Below are positions 8,599-18,802 of a DNA stretch of 64,000 bases, piece by piece. Origin of the DNA: Opitutus sp. (GTDB lineage: Bacteria > Verrucomicrobiota > Verrucomicrobiia > Opitutales > Opitutaceae); assembly GCA_024998815.1 (NCBI GenBank), contig JACEUQ010000001.1, forward strand, positions 620,001-684,000. The letters are read 5' to 3'. The translations under genes were made by a program, and so were the position numbers. Under the pieces are notes generated by a model. It was not told the DNA's origin. It did not search any database and saw nothing but the letters and a program-made list of their open reading frames with translations. Positions within the stretch are counted from its first letter, which is position 1; every line of letters starts with the position of its first letter.

Positions 8599-10240
8599 TC
8601 TTCTTTTTCTTTGCCTTGGGGGCGGCTTTGGCCGGCTTGGCCTTGGCAGCGGGTTTCATTTTGAGTGCGGCGCCGATGAAGGCGGCGAAGAGCGGGTGAG
8701 CCTTGTTGGGCTTGGACTGGAACTCAGGGTGGAACTGCACCGCGACGAACCACGGGTGATCCTTGAGTTCGACGATCTCGACCAGATTGCGGCGCGGGTT
8801 TATGCCGCTGATGATCATGCCGCCGCGCTGGAGTTGGCCGACGTAGGCGTTGTTAACCTCAAAGCGGTGACGGTGACGCTCGCGCACGTGGGTGGCTTTG
8901 TAGGCCTTGGCGGCGTGGGAACCGGGGGTGAGCGCACACTCGTAGCTGCCCAGTCGCATCGTCGCACCCTTATCGATGACGTTTTTTTGTTCCTCCATGA
9001 TGTTGATCACCGGATGGGGCGCGTTGGCGTCGAACTCGGTGGAGTTGGCCCCCTTCAACTTGAGGACATTGCGGCAGTATTCGATGACCGCGATTTGCAG
9101 GCCGAGGCAGAGACCGTAGTAGGGAATCTTGTTTTCGCGGGCGTATTTAGCCGCCGCGATTTTGCCCTCGGTGCCACGGTCGCCGAAGCCGCCCGGGACG
9201 AGAATGCCGTCGAGCCCCTTGAGAATGTTAAGCCCGTTTTTCTTTTCCAGGTCCTCGGCGTCAATGCGCACGATGTTAACGCGGGTGTTGTTGGCGATGC
9301 CGGCGTGGGTGATGGACTCGTAAACAGATTTGTAGGCGTCCTGGAGCTCGATGTATTTGCCGACTACGCCGATCTTAACCTCGTGGGCGGGGGTTTTGAT
9401 GCGGCGCACGATCTCGGTCCAGATGTTCTTCTCGGGGGCGGGATTTTTGAGCCCGAATAGGTCAACCACCAGATCGTCCATGCGCTCTTTTTGCAGCGCG
9501 AGGGGCAGTTCGTAGATCGAGTCCACATCGCCGCACTCGATCACGGCCTTGACTGGTACGTTGCAGAACATGGAAATTTTGTCGCGCAGGCCGGCCTCAA
9601 GCGGGTGGTCGCAACGGCAGACGAGGATGTCGGGTTGGATGCCGATTTCGCGCAGCTTGGCGACGGACTGCTGGGTGGGCTTAGTCTTAAGTTCCCCTGC
9701 CGCCTTGAGGTAAGGCACGAGGGTAACGTGGATAAAAATGCAGTCGTCCGGCCCGATTTCGAGGGCGAACTGGCGCATCGCTTCGAGAAACGGGAGCCCC
9801 TCGATGTCGCCCGTGGTCCCACCGATCTCAGTGATGAGGATGTCGACATCCTTGCCGCCGGCGTAGATGCGCTCTTTAATCTCGTTGGTGACGTGCGGGA
9901 TGACCTGCACGGTCTTGCCCAAGTAAACGCCGCGACGCTCCTTGGAAATGACGCTCTCATAGACCTGACCTGAGCTCAGGGAGTTGAGTTTGGAGAGTTT
10001 ACCGCTGGTGAAGCGCTCATAGTGGCCGAGGTCGAGATCGGTCTCGGCACCGTCCTCCAGCACATAGACTTCACCGTGCTGAAACGGGCTCATGGTGCCC
10101 GGATCGACGTTAAGGTAAGGGTCGAACTTCTGGATACGCACGGTTAGACCGCGCAGCTCCAAAAGCGCACCGAGTGCGGCAGCCGTGAGGCCTTTGCCCA
10201 ACGACGAGACCACTCCGCCCGTCACGAAGATGTATTTCAT
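8594..10240 (-). CDS. pyrG: CTP synthase
   Basis: A 548-residue enzyme that aminates UTP to CTP with glutamine and ATP. The N-terminal synthetase domain starts [16 protein letters not shown]. The C-terminal class I glutamine amidotransferase has its nucleophile in YGLCLGLQ and the His/Glu pair in VQFHPEF. An upstream in-frame ATG (10288) adds 16 residues outside the family and was rejected. The tail is an Ala/Lys-rich run of about 20 residues ending in five lysines, which is not part of the usual fold. The stop codon lies inside inverted repeat H (8466-8598), so the repeat may have reshaped the C-terminus. Confidence 0.96.
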   Translation of the reverse strand: MKYIFVTGGVVSSLGKGLTAAALGALLELRGLTVRIQKFDPYLNVDPGTMSPFQHGEVYVLEDGAETDLDLGHYERFTSGKLSKLNSLSSGQVYESVISKERRGVYLGKTVQVIPHVTNEIKERIYAGGKDVDILITEIGGTTGDIEGLPFLEAMRQFALEIGPDDCIFIHVTLVPYLKAAGELKTKPTQQSVAKLREIGIQPDILVCRCDHPLEAGLRDKISMFCNVPVKAVIECGDVDSIYELPLALQKERMDDLVVDLFGLKNPAPEKNIWTEIVRRIKTPAHEVKIGVVGKYIELQDAYKSVYESITHAGIANNTRVNIVRIDAEDLEKKNGLNILKGLDGILVPGGFGDRGTEGKIAAAKYARENKIPYYGLCLGLQIAVIEYCRNVLKLKGANSTEFDANAPHPVINIMEEQKNVIDKGATMRLGSYECALTPGSHAAKAYKATHVRERHRHRFEVNNAYVGQLQRGGMIISGINPRRNLVEIVELKDHPWFVAVQFHPEFQSKPNKAHPLFAAFIGAALKMKPAAKAKPAKAAPKAKKKKK

Positions 10241-10375
10241 CGGTGAGAAATAGGCGGCGCCGGGAAAGCCTGACAAGCAAAAGCTCACTCCATGTTGAAC
10301 ACAGGCCGCATCTTGGTTTTGGGATACCCCTGGTTGTAGCGGCTGTTAGGCGTGGATACCGTCGGGTAAACACCC

Positions 10376-10457
10376 TGAGCCCAGCTCAAGGCTTCAGGGA
10401 GTAATTTCACAAAGAGTCTGTTCGCAAAGCGTGTGGCCTTGAGCGTGAGCTCAAGGA
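10376..10457. repeat. Repeat B1 upstream of pyrG
   Basis: The right arm is intact (CCTTGAGCGTGAGCTCAAGG) and the left arm is diverged (CCCAGCTCAAGG). The joining part TTCGCAAAGCGTGTGGC matches B3. It lies between rsmE and pyrG. Confidence 0.75.
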
Positions 10458-10480
10458 TTTCGTAAACCTCACCTTGAACG

Positions 10481-11257
10481 CTAATGAGTATTACCAAGGC
10501 TCTTCGCCGCCATTGACTCGTAAGCCAGTACGGCAAGCGCCGCAGTCGCCGCCGTATCACAGCGCAGCACCAGCGGGCCGAGTGTTACTGGGATAAACCC
10601 TGCCGCCAGCGCGTCCTTTACTTCCGTCGCAGAAAAATCCCCCTCAGGGCCGACCAACCACACGGCCGATTCAGGCGTTTGTAAGTGCTTATCTTTAAAC
10701 CCAGCCAGTGCGGCCTTCAGCGACTGCGCGCCCGGATGCAGGCTGGCGATCAACTTGAATTGAGCCGTCCGCACGGTGCTACTGGAGAGGAATTCACCCA
10801 GCGATTGTACTCCGGTGATCTCCGGCAAAAACGGATTCCCGCACTGCTTGGCGGCCTCAAGGGCACCGATGCGCCATTTTTCAACCTTCTTGTCGGAGCG
10901 CTCGCCGTCGAGGTGGACCTGCGTGCGTTCTGTGGTCAGCGGCACGATGCGGGCTGCCCCCAGTTCGGTGGCGTGGCGAATAATGTCCTCCATGACCCCG
11001 CCCTTGGGCAGCGACTGGGCGAGTGTGATAGCACAGGGCAGGGGAGTGCGGGTGTGCGTAGCCGTGACGCGCAGGCTGACGCCGGACTTGCGGGCGTCGG
11101 TGAGTTCGCACGTCCACTCGGTGCCGTAACCGTCGAAGGCGATGACGGTATCGCCCGTGCGGGCACGGTTAACGGTGACCAAGTGATGCGATTCGCCCGC
11201 AGGCAGAATGATGGTGCCGTGGACGGACGCAGGAGCGAAAACACGGAAGTCGGACAT
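10481..11257 (-). CDS. rsmE: 16S rRNA (uracil-1498-N3)-methyltransferase
   Basis: A 258-residue SPOUT-family methyltransferase. It has an N-terminal PUA-like part (RVFAPASVHG, HLVTVNRAR) and a C-terminal trefoil-knot domain with LVGPEGDFSATE and LGPLVLRCDTAA, the SAM-binding knot. It methylates U1498 of 16S rRNA in the 30S subunit. The ATG at 11257 fits the usual N-terminus (MSDFRVFAPA); an in-frame ATG at 11287 would add ten residues. The upstream side faces tRNA-Leu on the opposite strand. Confidence 0.9.
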   Translation of the reverse strand: MSDFRVFAPASVHGTIILPAGESHHLVTVNRARTGDTVIAFDGYGTEWTCELTDARKSGVSLRVTATHTRTPLPCAITLAQSLPKGGVMEDIIRHATELGAARIVPLTTERTQVHLDGERSDKKVEKWRIGALEAAKQCGNPFLPEITGVQSLGEFLSSSTVRTAQFKLIASLHPGAQSLKAALAGFKDKHLQTPESAVWLVGPEGDFSATEVKDALAAGFIPVTLGPLVLRCDTAATAALAVLAYESMAAKSLGNTH

Positions 11258-11333
11258 GGCCGCGAGTGGATCGTTAGAGTTTTCCATTTACAAGCCCGAG
11301 GGTATTCCTAAGTTGCTGCCTCCTTCACGTCCT

Positions 11334-11421
11334 GCCCGGATGGCGAAATTGGTATACGCAGCAGACTCAAAATCTGCCGCCCTCTAAAGGCTTGTCGGTT
11401 CGAGTCCGACTCCGGGCACCA
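11334..11421 (+). tRNA. tRNA-Leu (anticodon CAA), CCA encoded
   Basis: An 88-nt class II tRNA. The acceptor stem GCCCGGA pairs with TCCGGGC (11411-11417), followed by discriminator A and an encoded CCA (11419-11421). The anticodon stem GCAGA/TCTGC encloses a loop with anticodon CAA, reading UUG. A long variable arm and the T-loop GGTTCGAGTCC complete the fold. A short T-run follows directly. Confidence 0.95.
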
Positions 11422-11872
11422 TTTTTATAAGTGGCCGTTTACGAAGGGGAGCGTGAGAACGAGTGGAGCCGAAACAGGCCGACTCCTAACACCATTGCCA
11501 ACGAGTACGGCACGGTTCGCGTCTTTGTTTAATGCGATTTCCGTCCTCTGCCGATCCTGTTCACGGTGCTCTGGTCGTTCGAATTGATTACACGGATGCG
11601 GGCAATTGGGGCTTCTGGTAACAAAGAGCGCAGCCCAATCCTCTTCAACTCGCGTCTGCCCACCCGCGTGTGTCTGGCTTTCTTTTGTATTCGAGGTTTG
11701 GGTATGAAGCGGGCGGATTTGAGTCTTTTGGCGCTCCCGCGCTTCGCTGCTTGAGGCTTGGTTTGCTCGGGTAGCAGAGGAGGAATTCATGCGCTGGAGG
11801 GGTATTGTGAATTGGTTGAAAAAACCGCTTGCGTCCAACTCGTGCGTCAGGCTTTCTGCACCTTCTTCAGTT
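11422..11872. other. Intergenic region between two tRNAs, no gene supported
   Basis: About 450 bp between the tRNA genes. A minus-strand reading frame of 137 codons (11425-11838) spans most of it, but it is Ser/Thr/Arg-rich without any recognisable fold and has no ribosome-binding site. It also contains a stretch of the GAACGAGTGGAG type related to repeat family F near 11452. I see no convincing gene. Confidence 0.5.
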
Positions 11873-11949
<77 letters not shown>

Positions 11950-12169
11950 TTTTCCCCGCCGCTTATGCGGTTAGATTCAGGGAAATAGCCAGAGGACATA
12001 GTGCGCAGCATAGTCCCGGCATTAACCCTCACGTTTACTGCGAGTTGTGGCTGCAGTTACAACCATTGCGCCCCGGGAATTACGTCCGACGGCTGGCACG
12101 TCACGCCTAGATTAGCGCGGGCGGTTTGTATGCCGTTGAGGGTCGAAAGGGTCGCGTCCGATTCAGACC

Positions 12170-15100
12170 TCAGTCGTTGGAAAACTTCTTTTTGCCGCCC
12201 CACTTGCGGTCGTCGGCGATTTCCAGGTGTTTGGTCTCAAGCTGCACCCCCGCCACCGCCGGGTGCTGGCGGAGCTCTTGGAACTTGGCCGGGGTCAGCT
12301 TCCAGCCAAGCGCCCCGCTCACCTCTGAAAACGCCGTTATGCGGTCCTCAAATACAAAACCGAGGCTCGTTTTGGTTTCGCCAGCCGCCTTGTCGAGCGT
12401 CGTTCGCAACGTATGCAGGAACTCGTTTAACTGCGGGTGGTGCGGGTGCAGCAGCCAGATTACGCGCCTCACGTTGGACATCACGTAGGCTTCCAGAGGC
12501 CGGCACTCCTTCACGTTGATACGTGGGCCTTCCTGGCCGACGATGATGTTGCCCAAAATCACCACCTGCGCGTTCTCGGCGAGGTTCATGGCAAACTTCG
12601 CCGTGGCGTCGGCAAACATGTTGAGCGGCATCGAGGCGCTGCGCGTCGACAGGGTGAACATGTACCAAGGCCGGTTGTCTTTTTTTGCCAGTCGTTTGAC
12701 CAAGTTGCTTGAGAGGCCGCAGAGGCGGAACTCGACGCGGTCGCCTAGGTTGAGCAGGTCGCCCGGCGCGCAGGTGTCGAGCGCATCGGCCAAGCCGATG
12801 TAGGCGTTCATCGGGTGGCCGGTGACGTAGAAGCCGAGCAGCTCTTTCTCAAACTGGAGGCGCTCGGTGGCGGTGAAATCGTCCTCCTCCGCGCTCATCG
12901 ACGTGAGCTTGGAGGTGGGCGCGGCGACGCGGGTTTTCTTCGGCGCGGGCTCCTCGGCGAGCATGTCGAAAAAGCCGCTCTGGCCGGAGGCGCGGTCGCG
13001 GGCGTTGGCGGCGGCGGTGGCCAGCGCGTTGTCGATGTTGTCGAAGAGCTTTTTGCGCGACGCTCCGGAAAAATCGAAGGCACCGGTTTTCACTAGGTGT
13101 TCGAGCACGCGCTTGTTGAGCGCCTTGGCGTCCACGCGGGTGACGAAGTCGTTGAAATCGACGAACGGACCGTTGCGTTCGCGCTCCTCGATGACCTTGA
13201 GCGCGGCGCCTTCGCCCACGCCTTTGATGCCGGCCATGCCGAAGCGGATTTTATCGCCGACGGGGGTAAACGCATCGCGCGATTCGTTCACGTCCGGGCC
13301 GAGCACGACCAGTCCCATGGCCTCGGCTTCGGCGACGAAGTGCGACACCTTTTCGGAGTTGCCCAGCTCGGCGGTGAGCACGGCGGCCATGAACTGCACC
13401 GGGTAGTTGGCCTTCAAAAAGGCGGTCTGGTAGGCGACGATGGCGTAGGCGGCCGAGTGCGATTTGTTGAAACCGTATTGGGCGAACTTGTTGAGCAGGT
13501 CGAAGATTTCGTTGGCTTTGACCTCGGAGATCTTGTGCAGGCGGCCGGCGCCTTCGACGAACTTGACGCGCTCCTTGGCCATGCCCTCGACGTCCTTTTT
13601 ACCCATGGCGCGACGGAGCATGTCGGCGCCGCCGAGGGTGTAGCCGCCGATCACCCGGGCGCACTCCATCACTTGCTCCTGGTAGACGATAATGCCGTAG
13701 GTTTCCTTCAGCACTGGCTCCAACAGCGCGTGCGGATAAACAATGGTGGAGGGGTCTTTTTTGCCGCGGGCGTAGTCGGGGATGAACGCCATCGGGCCGG
13801 GGCGGTAAAGCGCCGAGATCGCGTTGATGTCGTCAATGTTGGAAATACCCACCTGGCGCGACGCGTTTTGCATGCCGCCGGACTCCAGCTGGAACACGCC
13901 GACGGTTTTGCCGACGTTGAGCAGCTCGTAGGTTTTGGGGTCTTCGAGCGAAATGGTCTCGATGTCGAAGGTCGGGTTAACGGTGCGGCGGACGTTGTTC
14001 ACCGCGTCGGAGATGACGGTGAGCGTCTTTAGGCCGAGGAAGTCCATTTTGAGCAGCCCGAGCTTGCCGACGGCGTTCATGTCGAACTGCACCGTGACGT
14101 CGCCTTCTTGCAAGGTGAGAGGCACGAAGTCGTCGAGCGGCTGGTCGGTGATGATGATGCCGGCGGCGTGTTTGCCGGTGTTGCGCACCATGCCTTCGAG
14201 CACGCGGGCCGAGGTCATAATCTTTTTGGCTACCGGGTTGCGCTCGACCTCGTTGCGCAGATCGATCGACTTGGTGAGGGCGTCCTCCAGCGAGATGCCG
14301 ATTTCGTCGGGGATCATCGTGGTGAGGCGGGCGGCTTCGGCGTAGGGCAGGTTGTTTACGCGCGAGACGTCGCGGATGACCATCTTGGCGCCGAGCGTGC
14401 CGTAGGTGATGATGTTGGCCACGCAGTCGCGGCCGTATTTGTCGCGCACGTAGTTGATAACCTCTTCGCGGCGCCGCATGCAGAAATCGATGTCGAAGTC
14501 CGGCGGCGACACGCGCTCGGGATTGAGGAAGCGCTCGAAGAGCAGACCGAAGCGGATCGGGTCGACGTTGGTGATTTCCAAAAGGTATGCGACGAGGCAA
14601 CCGGCGCCCGAACCACGGCCAGGGCCGACGGGGATGTTCTGGACCTTGGCCCAGGCGATGAAATCCCAGACGACGAGGAAGTAGTCGACGAAGCCGGTGA
14701 CGTTGATGATGGACAACTCGTAGCCGGTACGCAGGACCAAGAGCTCTTCGGGTGAGAGGCCGGAGTAGTCGGGCGGCTGAGGTTTTTGGCCGGGGGGCAG
14801 GTCGACGAGTTTGGCCAGACGCGGGGCAACGTTGGGGTGGACTGCGACGGTGTCGTAGTCGAAGTGGTAGCGTTTTTTTAGACCCTCGATGCAGAGCTGG
14901 TGAACGTAACTGGCGGCCGTGTAGACGGACTTAATCTCGGGCGGCAGCGGGTAACGCGGGTAACGTTCGGAGCCTTTGGGGAACGGAATCGCGAGGTCGC
15001 ACATGTCGGCGACGAGGCGGGTGTTGGTCAGCGAATCCGGGCGCTCGCCGAAAAGCTTAAACATCTCATCGGCGGTCTTCAGGTAGAACTGATCGCCGGA

Positions 15101-15832
15101 GAACTTCATGCGGCTCTCCTCCTCGATTTTGGCGCCGGTTTGGATGCACAACATGGCGTCGTGGGGCGCGGCGTGTTCGTGGCGCACGTAGTGAACGTCG
15201 TTGGTGCAAATCACCTTCAGGCCGAACTCCTCGCTCAGTTTGAGCAGATCAGGGATGATTTTGAGCTGTTCGGGAATGCCATGGTCCTGGATCTCGACGA
15301 AGAAATTTTCACGGCCGAAGATTTCGACGAAACGCCCGCAGGCGGCACGCGCCGCATCGTAGCGGTCGTGGAGTAGGTGCTGAGGGACGATGGCGGCCAG
15401 GCAGCCGGTGAAGCCGATCAGGCCGTCGGCGTATTTGGCGAGGGTTTCCAGGTCAGCGCGCGGCTTGTAATAAAAGCCCTTGAGGTGGGCGTCGGAGACG
15501 AGTTTGAGCAGGTTCTGGTAGCCGGTGAGGTTTTTGGCCAGCAACCCCATGTGGTAATAATTTTTACCATCCTCCGATTTGCCGGCTTTTTCGAGGCGCG
15601 AGGTTTCGACGATGTAGATCTCGCAACCGATCAGCGGTTTGATGCCCTTGTACTTGGCGGCGTTGTAGAACTCGATTGCGCCAAACATGTTGCCATGGTC
15701 GGTGAGAGCCATGGCGTTCATGCCCAGCTCGCTGGCGCGTTCCATCAACCGATCGATCCGGCAGGCCCCGTCGAGCAGGCTGTAGTCGGTATGAACGTGG
15801 AGGTGGACGAAGTCTGAGGCGGCGAACGACAC
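12170..15832 (-). CDS. dnaE: DNA polymerase III alpha subunit
   Basis: A 1220-residue replicative polymerase of DnaE type. The N-terminal PHP domain begins HVHTDYSLLDGACRIDRL and contains TDHGNMFGAIEFY. The polymerase core has GPGRGSGAGCLVAYLL and the catalytic aspartates in PPDFDIDFCMRRREE. Fingers, a helix-hairpin-helix region around FGMAGIKGVGEGAA, and a C-terminal OB-fold and tau-binding-type tail follow. It forms the Pol III core at the fork. Length is normal for DnaE1 (about 1150-1220). It is transcribed on the same strand as, and downstream of, the rseP-dxr-cdsA-uppS group, about 80 bp after rseP. Confidence 0.97.
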   Translation of the reverse strand: MSFAASDFVHLHVHTDYSLLDGACRIDRLMERASELGMNAMALTDHGNMFGAIEFYNAAKYKGIKPLIGCEIYIVETSRLEKAGKSEDGKNYYHMGLLAKNLTGYQNLLKLVSDAHLKGFYYKPRADLETLAKYADGLIGFTGCLAAIVPQHLLHDRYDAARAACGRFVEIFGRENFFVEIQDHGIPEQLKIIPDLLKLSEEFGLKVICTNDVHYVRHEHAAPHDAMLCIQTGAKIEEESRMKFSGDQFYLKTADEMFKLFGERPDSLTNTRLVADMCDLAIPFPKGSERYPRYPLPPEIKSVYTAASYVHQLCIEGLKKRYHFDYDTVAVHPNVAPRLAKLVDLPPGQKPQPPDYSGLSPEELLVLRTGYELSIINVTGFVDYFLVVWDFIAWAKVQNIPVGPGRGSGAGCLVAYLLEITNVDPIRFGLLFERFLNPERVSPPDFDIDFCMRRREEVINYVRDKYGRDCVANIITYGTLGAKMVIRDVSRVNNLPYAEAARLTTMIPDEIGISLEDALTKSIDLRNEVERNPVAKKIMTSARVLEGMVRNTGKHAAGIIITDQPLDDFVPLTLQEGDVTVQFDMNAVGKLGLLKMDFLGLKTLTVISDAVNNVRRTVNPTFDIETISLEDPKTYELLNVGKTVGVFQLESGGMQNASRQVGISNIDDINAISALYRPGPMAFIPDYARGKKDPSTIVYPHALLEPVLKETYGIIVYQEQVMECARVIGGYTLGGADMLRRAMGKKDVEGMAKERVKFVEGAGRLHKISEVKANEIFDLLNKFAQYGFNKSHSAAYAIVAYQTAFLKANYPVQFMAAVLTAELGNSEKVSHFVAEAEAMGLVVLGPDVNESRDAFTPVGDKIRFGMAGIKGVGEGAALKVIEERERNGPFVDFNDFVTRVDAKALNKRVLEHLVKTGAFDFSGASRKKLFDNIDNALATAAANARDRASGQSGFFDMLAEEPAPKKTRVAAPTSKLTSMSAEEDDFTATERLQFEKELLGFYVTGHPMNAYIGLADALDTCAPGDLLNLGDRVEFRLCGLSSNLVKRLAKKDNRPWYMFTLSTRSASMPLNMFADATAKFAMNLAENAQVVILGNIIVGQEGPRINVKECRPLEAYVMSNVRRVIWLLHPHHPQLNEFLHTLRTTLDKAAGETKTSLGFVFEDRITAFSEVSGALGWKLTPAKFQELRQHPAVAGVQLETKHLEIADDRKWGGKKKFSND

Positions 15833-15913
15833 AGCGTTTAGGCAACACGGGCGGGCGCGCCCTTCGCAAGCACGCGTTGGAGCTAAATTTTGGGGCTGAG
15901 CGGACTGCGCTGT

Positions 15914-17326
15914 TTACTTGGCGGGGGCGGTCTGTTCGTGGCGCTCGGGGCGGGCGTCGCGGTTCCAGCGGCGCACGTCGAAGAAGGTCACGTAAATGAC
16001 CATCGAAAACAGTAGCACCATAAAAACGCTCTGGGCGGCGGCGATGAATTCGTGGGGCAGGGCGCGTCCGCGCAGCTTGCCAATCGTGGCGAAAAGCATG
16101 TGGCCGCCGTCGAGCACGGGGATCGGCAGCAGGTTAAACACCGCCAGGTTGATGTTCACCAGGATTGTGAACCAGAGCACGTAGCGGATATCCGACTGCG
16201 CGGCCATGTGGAAGACGCGCGCGATGCCGACCGGGCCGCTGAGCTTGGAAATACCCACGTCGGACTGCGGGTTAATCAGGCTGGCGAAGGTGTGGTAAGT
16301 CATGCCGAGAACGTCGCCGATTTGTTTGAACGGGTTCGGATACACCAGGCTCGTTTCGGTGGTAAAGCTGAGGCCGATTTCGGCCGCTTCCTTTGCGGAG
16401 GCCCTAGCGGGAATGAGCAGCGCGACGGTTGCGGTGCCGCGTTGAACGCTCGCGTTGACGGCACGGTCTGCGGAGCGCGAGAGGATTTCCGCGTAAGTCT
16501 GGATGTTGAAAATGGGCGTGCCCTCGAGGGCGACGAGGCGGTCGCCGGGCTTGAAGCCGGCGGTGGCGGCCAGGCCTGCGGGGGTGGTGGCGTGCACGAT
16601 GAGTTGATAACCGGGGGCGATGCCCACGCGGCGATCCTTGTCGTTGCCAGCAATCACCGGATACACGCGAAGGTCGATTAACGTGCCGTCACGCTCGATG
16701 GTGAACGTGGCTTCGCGCCGGCCTTCTAGGGTGCGCCCGGCGCTGGTGAAAAGCACCTGCATGAGTTCCTGCCAGGTCTCGGTTTTACGGCCATCGATGG
16801 CGCGGACGATGTCTCCAATGCGCAGGCCGGCTTCGCTGGCGGGGCTTTTAACGCGCTGGCCTTCGGAGGTGGTGAGTTGATCGACTACGTAGCCGATGCG
16901 GGTGGTGGCCTGCTCGCTGCTGGTAGGTAGCCCGGTCGTCCAGATGATGCAGGCAAGGGCGAGGGCGAAGAGGATGTTAAAAAACGCGCCTGCGCCGAAG
17001 ACGATCATGCGGGTGGCGTAGCCGGGAGCCGGGAGTTTTTGCAGGTCGGTGCGGGATTCGCCCTCGATGCTGCGCATGTCGGCGAGTTGGGGCAGGGCGA
17101 CGTAGCCGCCCAGCGGGAGCCAGGACAGGCGGTATTCGACGCCGTCTTTGCCCTTCCACGAAAAAATCTTGGGGCCGAAGCCGATCGAGAAACGCTCGAC
17201 GAGCACGCCGCGCCGACGGGCTGCGAGGAAGTGGCCGAGTTCGTGGACGAAGATCGATCCGCCAAAAAAGATCGCGATGAGGAGGATCGACCAGAGGTTG
17301 GAGGTGAGGGTGTTGAGGATATCCAC
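15914..17326 (-). CDS. rseP: Site-2 (RseP) zinc metalloprotease
   Basis: A 470-residue inner-membrane protease. The first membrane segment carries the zinc motif HELGH, PDZ domains lie near residues 150-300 with a GDRLVALEG-type loop, and the last membrane region holds the family NLLPIPVLDGGHM motif. It cuts transmembrane anti-sigma factors and signal peptides. I set the start at the GTG at 17326 (product begins VDILNTLTSNLWS). The longer frame from an ATG at 17461 would translate intergenic repeat I and add 45 residues unlike the family. It lies in the conserved uppS-cdsA-dxr-rseP order. Confidence 0.92.
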   Translation of the reverse strand: MDILNTLTSNLWSILLIAIFFGGSIFVHELGHFLAARRRGVLVERFSIGFGPKIFSWKGKDGVEYRLSWLPLGGYVALPQLADMRSIEGESRTDLQKLPAPGYATRMIVFGAGAFFNILFALALACIIWTTGLPTSSEQATTRIGYVVDQLTTSEGQRVKSPASEAGLRIGDIVRAIDGRKTETWQELMQVLFTSAGRTLEGRREATFTIERDGTLIDLRVYPVIAGNDKDRRVGIAPGYQLIVHATTPAGLAATAGFKPGDRLVALEGTPIFNIQTYAEILSRSADRAVNASVQRGTATVALLIPARASAKEAAEIGLSFTTETSLVYPNPFKQIGDVLGMTYHTFASLINPQSDVGISKLSGPVGIARVFHMAAQSDIRYVLWFTILVNINLAVFNLLPIPVLDGGHMLFATIGKLRGRALPHEFIAAAQSVFMVLLFSMVIYVTFFDVRRWNRDARPERHEQTAPAK

Positions 17327-17429
17327 GGGGAAATAGGGGATGCGGAGGGAGGCGGGCAGAGGGGGGGCGGTCAGAAGACAGATTTCAGCGGGCAGAGGTC
17401 GGACGAGGTCGGAAAGTGGGCGGAGGCGG

Positions 17430-17480
17430 AAAACGTTCAACGTCCAACATTCAACGTCCAACGCTCAAAGTTGAACGCAT
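17430..17480. repeat. Short repeats I upstream of rseP
   Basis: Units of type TTCAACGTCCAAC (about four) in the gap between dxr and rseP. A frame reading through them gave a false longer rseP start. Confidence 0.55.
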
Positions 17481-17519
17481 GATGTCGGCGCTCTTAGGAC
17501 AATGCGCATTTCAGGGGGC

Positions 17520-18680
17520 TCACAGTTGCGATGCGGCGATGCGGCGGGCTTCGGCATCAACCGCTAAGACGGTGGCCAGATCGTCGGGCTCGCTGGAGGG
17601 GAGTTTCTCCAGGGTTTGGGCCACAACGCGGGGGATTCCCACAAATGGCAGGCGTGCGTCGAGGAAGGCGGCCACGGCCACTTCGTTGGCGGCGTTATAG
17701 ATGGCGGGAGCGGTTCCGCCTGCATGCATGACTTCGCGGGCGATCCGCAGCATGGGGAAACGGCTTTCGTCGATGGGGCGGAACTCCAGCGAGAGCAGCC
17801 GACTGAAATCCAATGCGGTTTCAACGCCGGGCGCACGCTTCGGGTGGAGCAATGCGTGCTGAATGGGGAAGGTCATCGAGGGCGGGCAAAGTTGGGCGAT
17901 CATCGAGCCGTCGTTAAACCCCACCAGAGCGTGCACGATGCTTTGCGGGTGGATGACGGCGTGGCATTGCTCAGGGCGCAGGCCGAAGAGCTGCTGGGCC
18001 TCGATCAGTTCGAGCCCCTTGTTGGCGAGCGTGGCTGAGTCGACCGTGATCTTCGGGCCCATCGACCAGTTGGGGTGTTTGAGCGCATCGGCCACGGTAG
18101 CGTGGGCCAGGCGCTCGGCGGGCCAGTCGCGAAACGCGCCGCCGCTGGCCGTTAGGGTGATGCGGGCGACATCAGCGGACGCGTGACCCTGAAGGCATTG
18201 AAAAACTGCGTTGTGTTCACTGTCGACGGGGAGCAGTTGGGCCCCGCTGGCGCGTGCGGCGGCCATGACAAACTTGCCTGCCAACACGAGGATTTCTTTG
18301 GACGCGAGGGCGAGGTCTTTGCCGGCGGCGAGGGCGGCGAGTGCCGGGGCCAGGCCGGTCGTCCCCACAACAGCAACCAGCACGGTGTCGGCTTCGGGCA
18401 GGCGGGCCAAATCAGTGAGTCCGGCCAGACCACCGTGAAACTGGGTGCCGGGGGCAAACGCTCCGGAGTTACGTGCGGCGGCGAGCGCGGTGTCGTCGAA
18501 CAGGCCGACGTGGGGCACGCGGAATTGTTGGGCGATGGCGGCGAGTTTCTCCCACTGGCCACGCGCGGCGATTGCAACCAATTCCAGTTTGTCCGGATGG
18601 GCCGCGATGACGCGCAGGGTGTTTTCACCGATCGAGCCGGTGGCACCGAGCAGGACAACGCGTTTGCGGGGTGGATTCAT
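17520..18680 (-). CDS. dxr: 1-deoxy-D-xylulose 5-phosphate reductoisomerase
   Basis: A 386-residue enzyme of the MEP isoprenoid pathway. The NADPH-binding motif GATGSIGENTL is at the N-terminus. The metal and substrate residues appear in PVDSEHNAVFQ, TASGGAFRD and the stretch around MGPKITVDSATL. It converts DXP to MEP, the committed step to IPP and DMAPP. ispH in the same window (23.1-24.8 kb) supplies the last step of the pathway and uppS uses the product. The start at 18680 puts the Rossmann motif at residue 10, as expected. Confidence 0.96.
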   Translation of the reverse strand: MNPPRKRVVLLGATGSIGENTLRVIAAHPDKLELVAIAARGQWEKLAAIAQQFRVPHVGLFDDTALAAARNSGAFAPGTQFHGGLAGLTDLARLPEADTVLVAVVGTTGLAPALAALAAGKDLALASKEILVLAGKFVMAAARASGAQLLPVDSEHNAVFQCLQGHASADVARITLTASGGAFRDWPAERLAHATVADALKHPNWSMGPKITVDSATLANKGLELIEAQQLFGLRPEQCHAVIHPQSIVHALVGFNDGSMIAQLCPPSMTFPIQHALLHPKRAPGVETALDFSRLLSLEFRPIDESRFPMLRIAREVMHAGGTAPAIYNAANEVAVAAFLDARLPFVGIPRVVAQTLEKLPSSEPDDLATVLAVDAEARRIAASQL

Positions 18681-18700
18681 TTGGGGCGGGAAATGCGGGA

Positions 18701-18800
18701 TCTTTCTCGTTCTTCTTAATCGTTCTCTTTCGTCACGAGCAGGGGGGCGTTCAGCTCAGGTGGAGAAAGATTAAGATAAAGAGGAACGAGAACGAGTCGG
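18701..18800. repeat. Repeat F1 between cdsA and dxr
   Basis: Left arm TTTCTCGTTCTTCTTAATCG and right-arm units GATTAAGATAAAGAGGAACG and AACGAGAACGAG form an inverted repeat that ends three bases before the cdsA stop. Confidence 0.6.
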
Positions 18801-18802
18801 AG

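Noticed and set aside
10285-10560. Minus-strand frame of 91 codons between pyrG and rsmE
   Set aside because: It translates repeat B1 and has no ribosome-binding site or known fold.
11425-11838. Minus-strand frame of 137 codons between the tRNAs
   Set aside because: Low-complexity composition, no fold, no ribosome-binding site; not supported as a gene.
13097-14032. Long plus-strand frame inside dnaE
   Set aside because: Antisense to clear DnaE catalytic motifs; a GC-rich shadow frame.
17327-17461. Longer rseP start at 17461
   Set aside because: The extra 45 residues translate intergenic repeat I.
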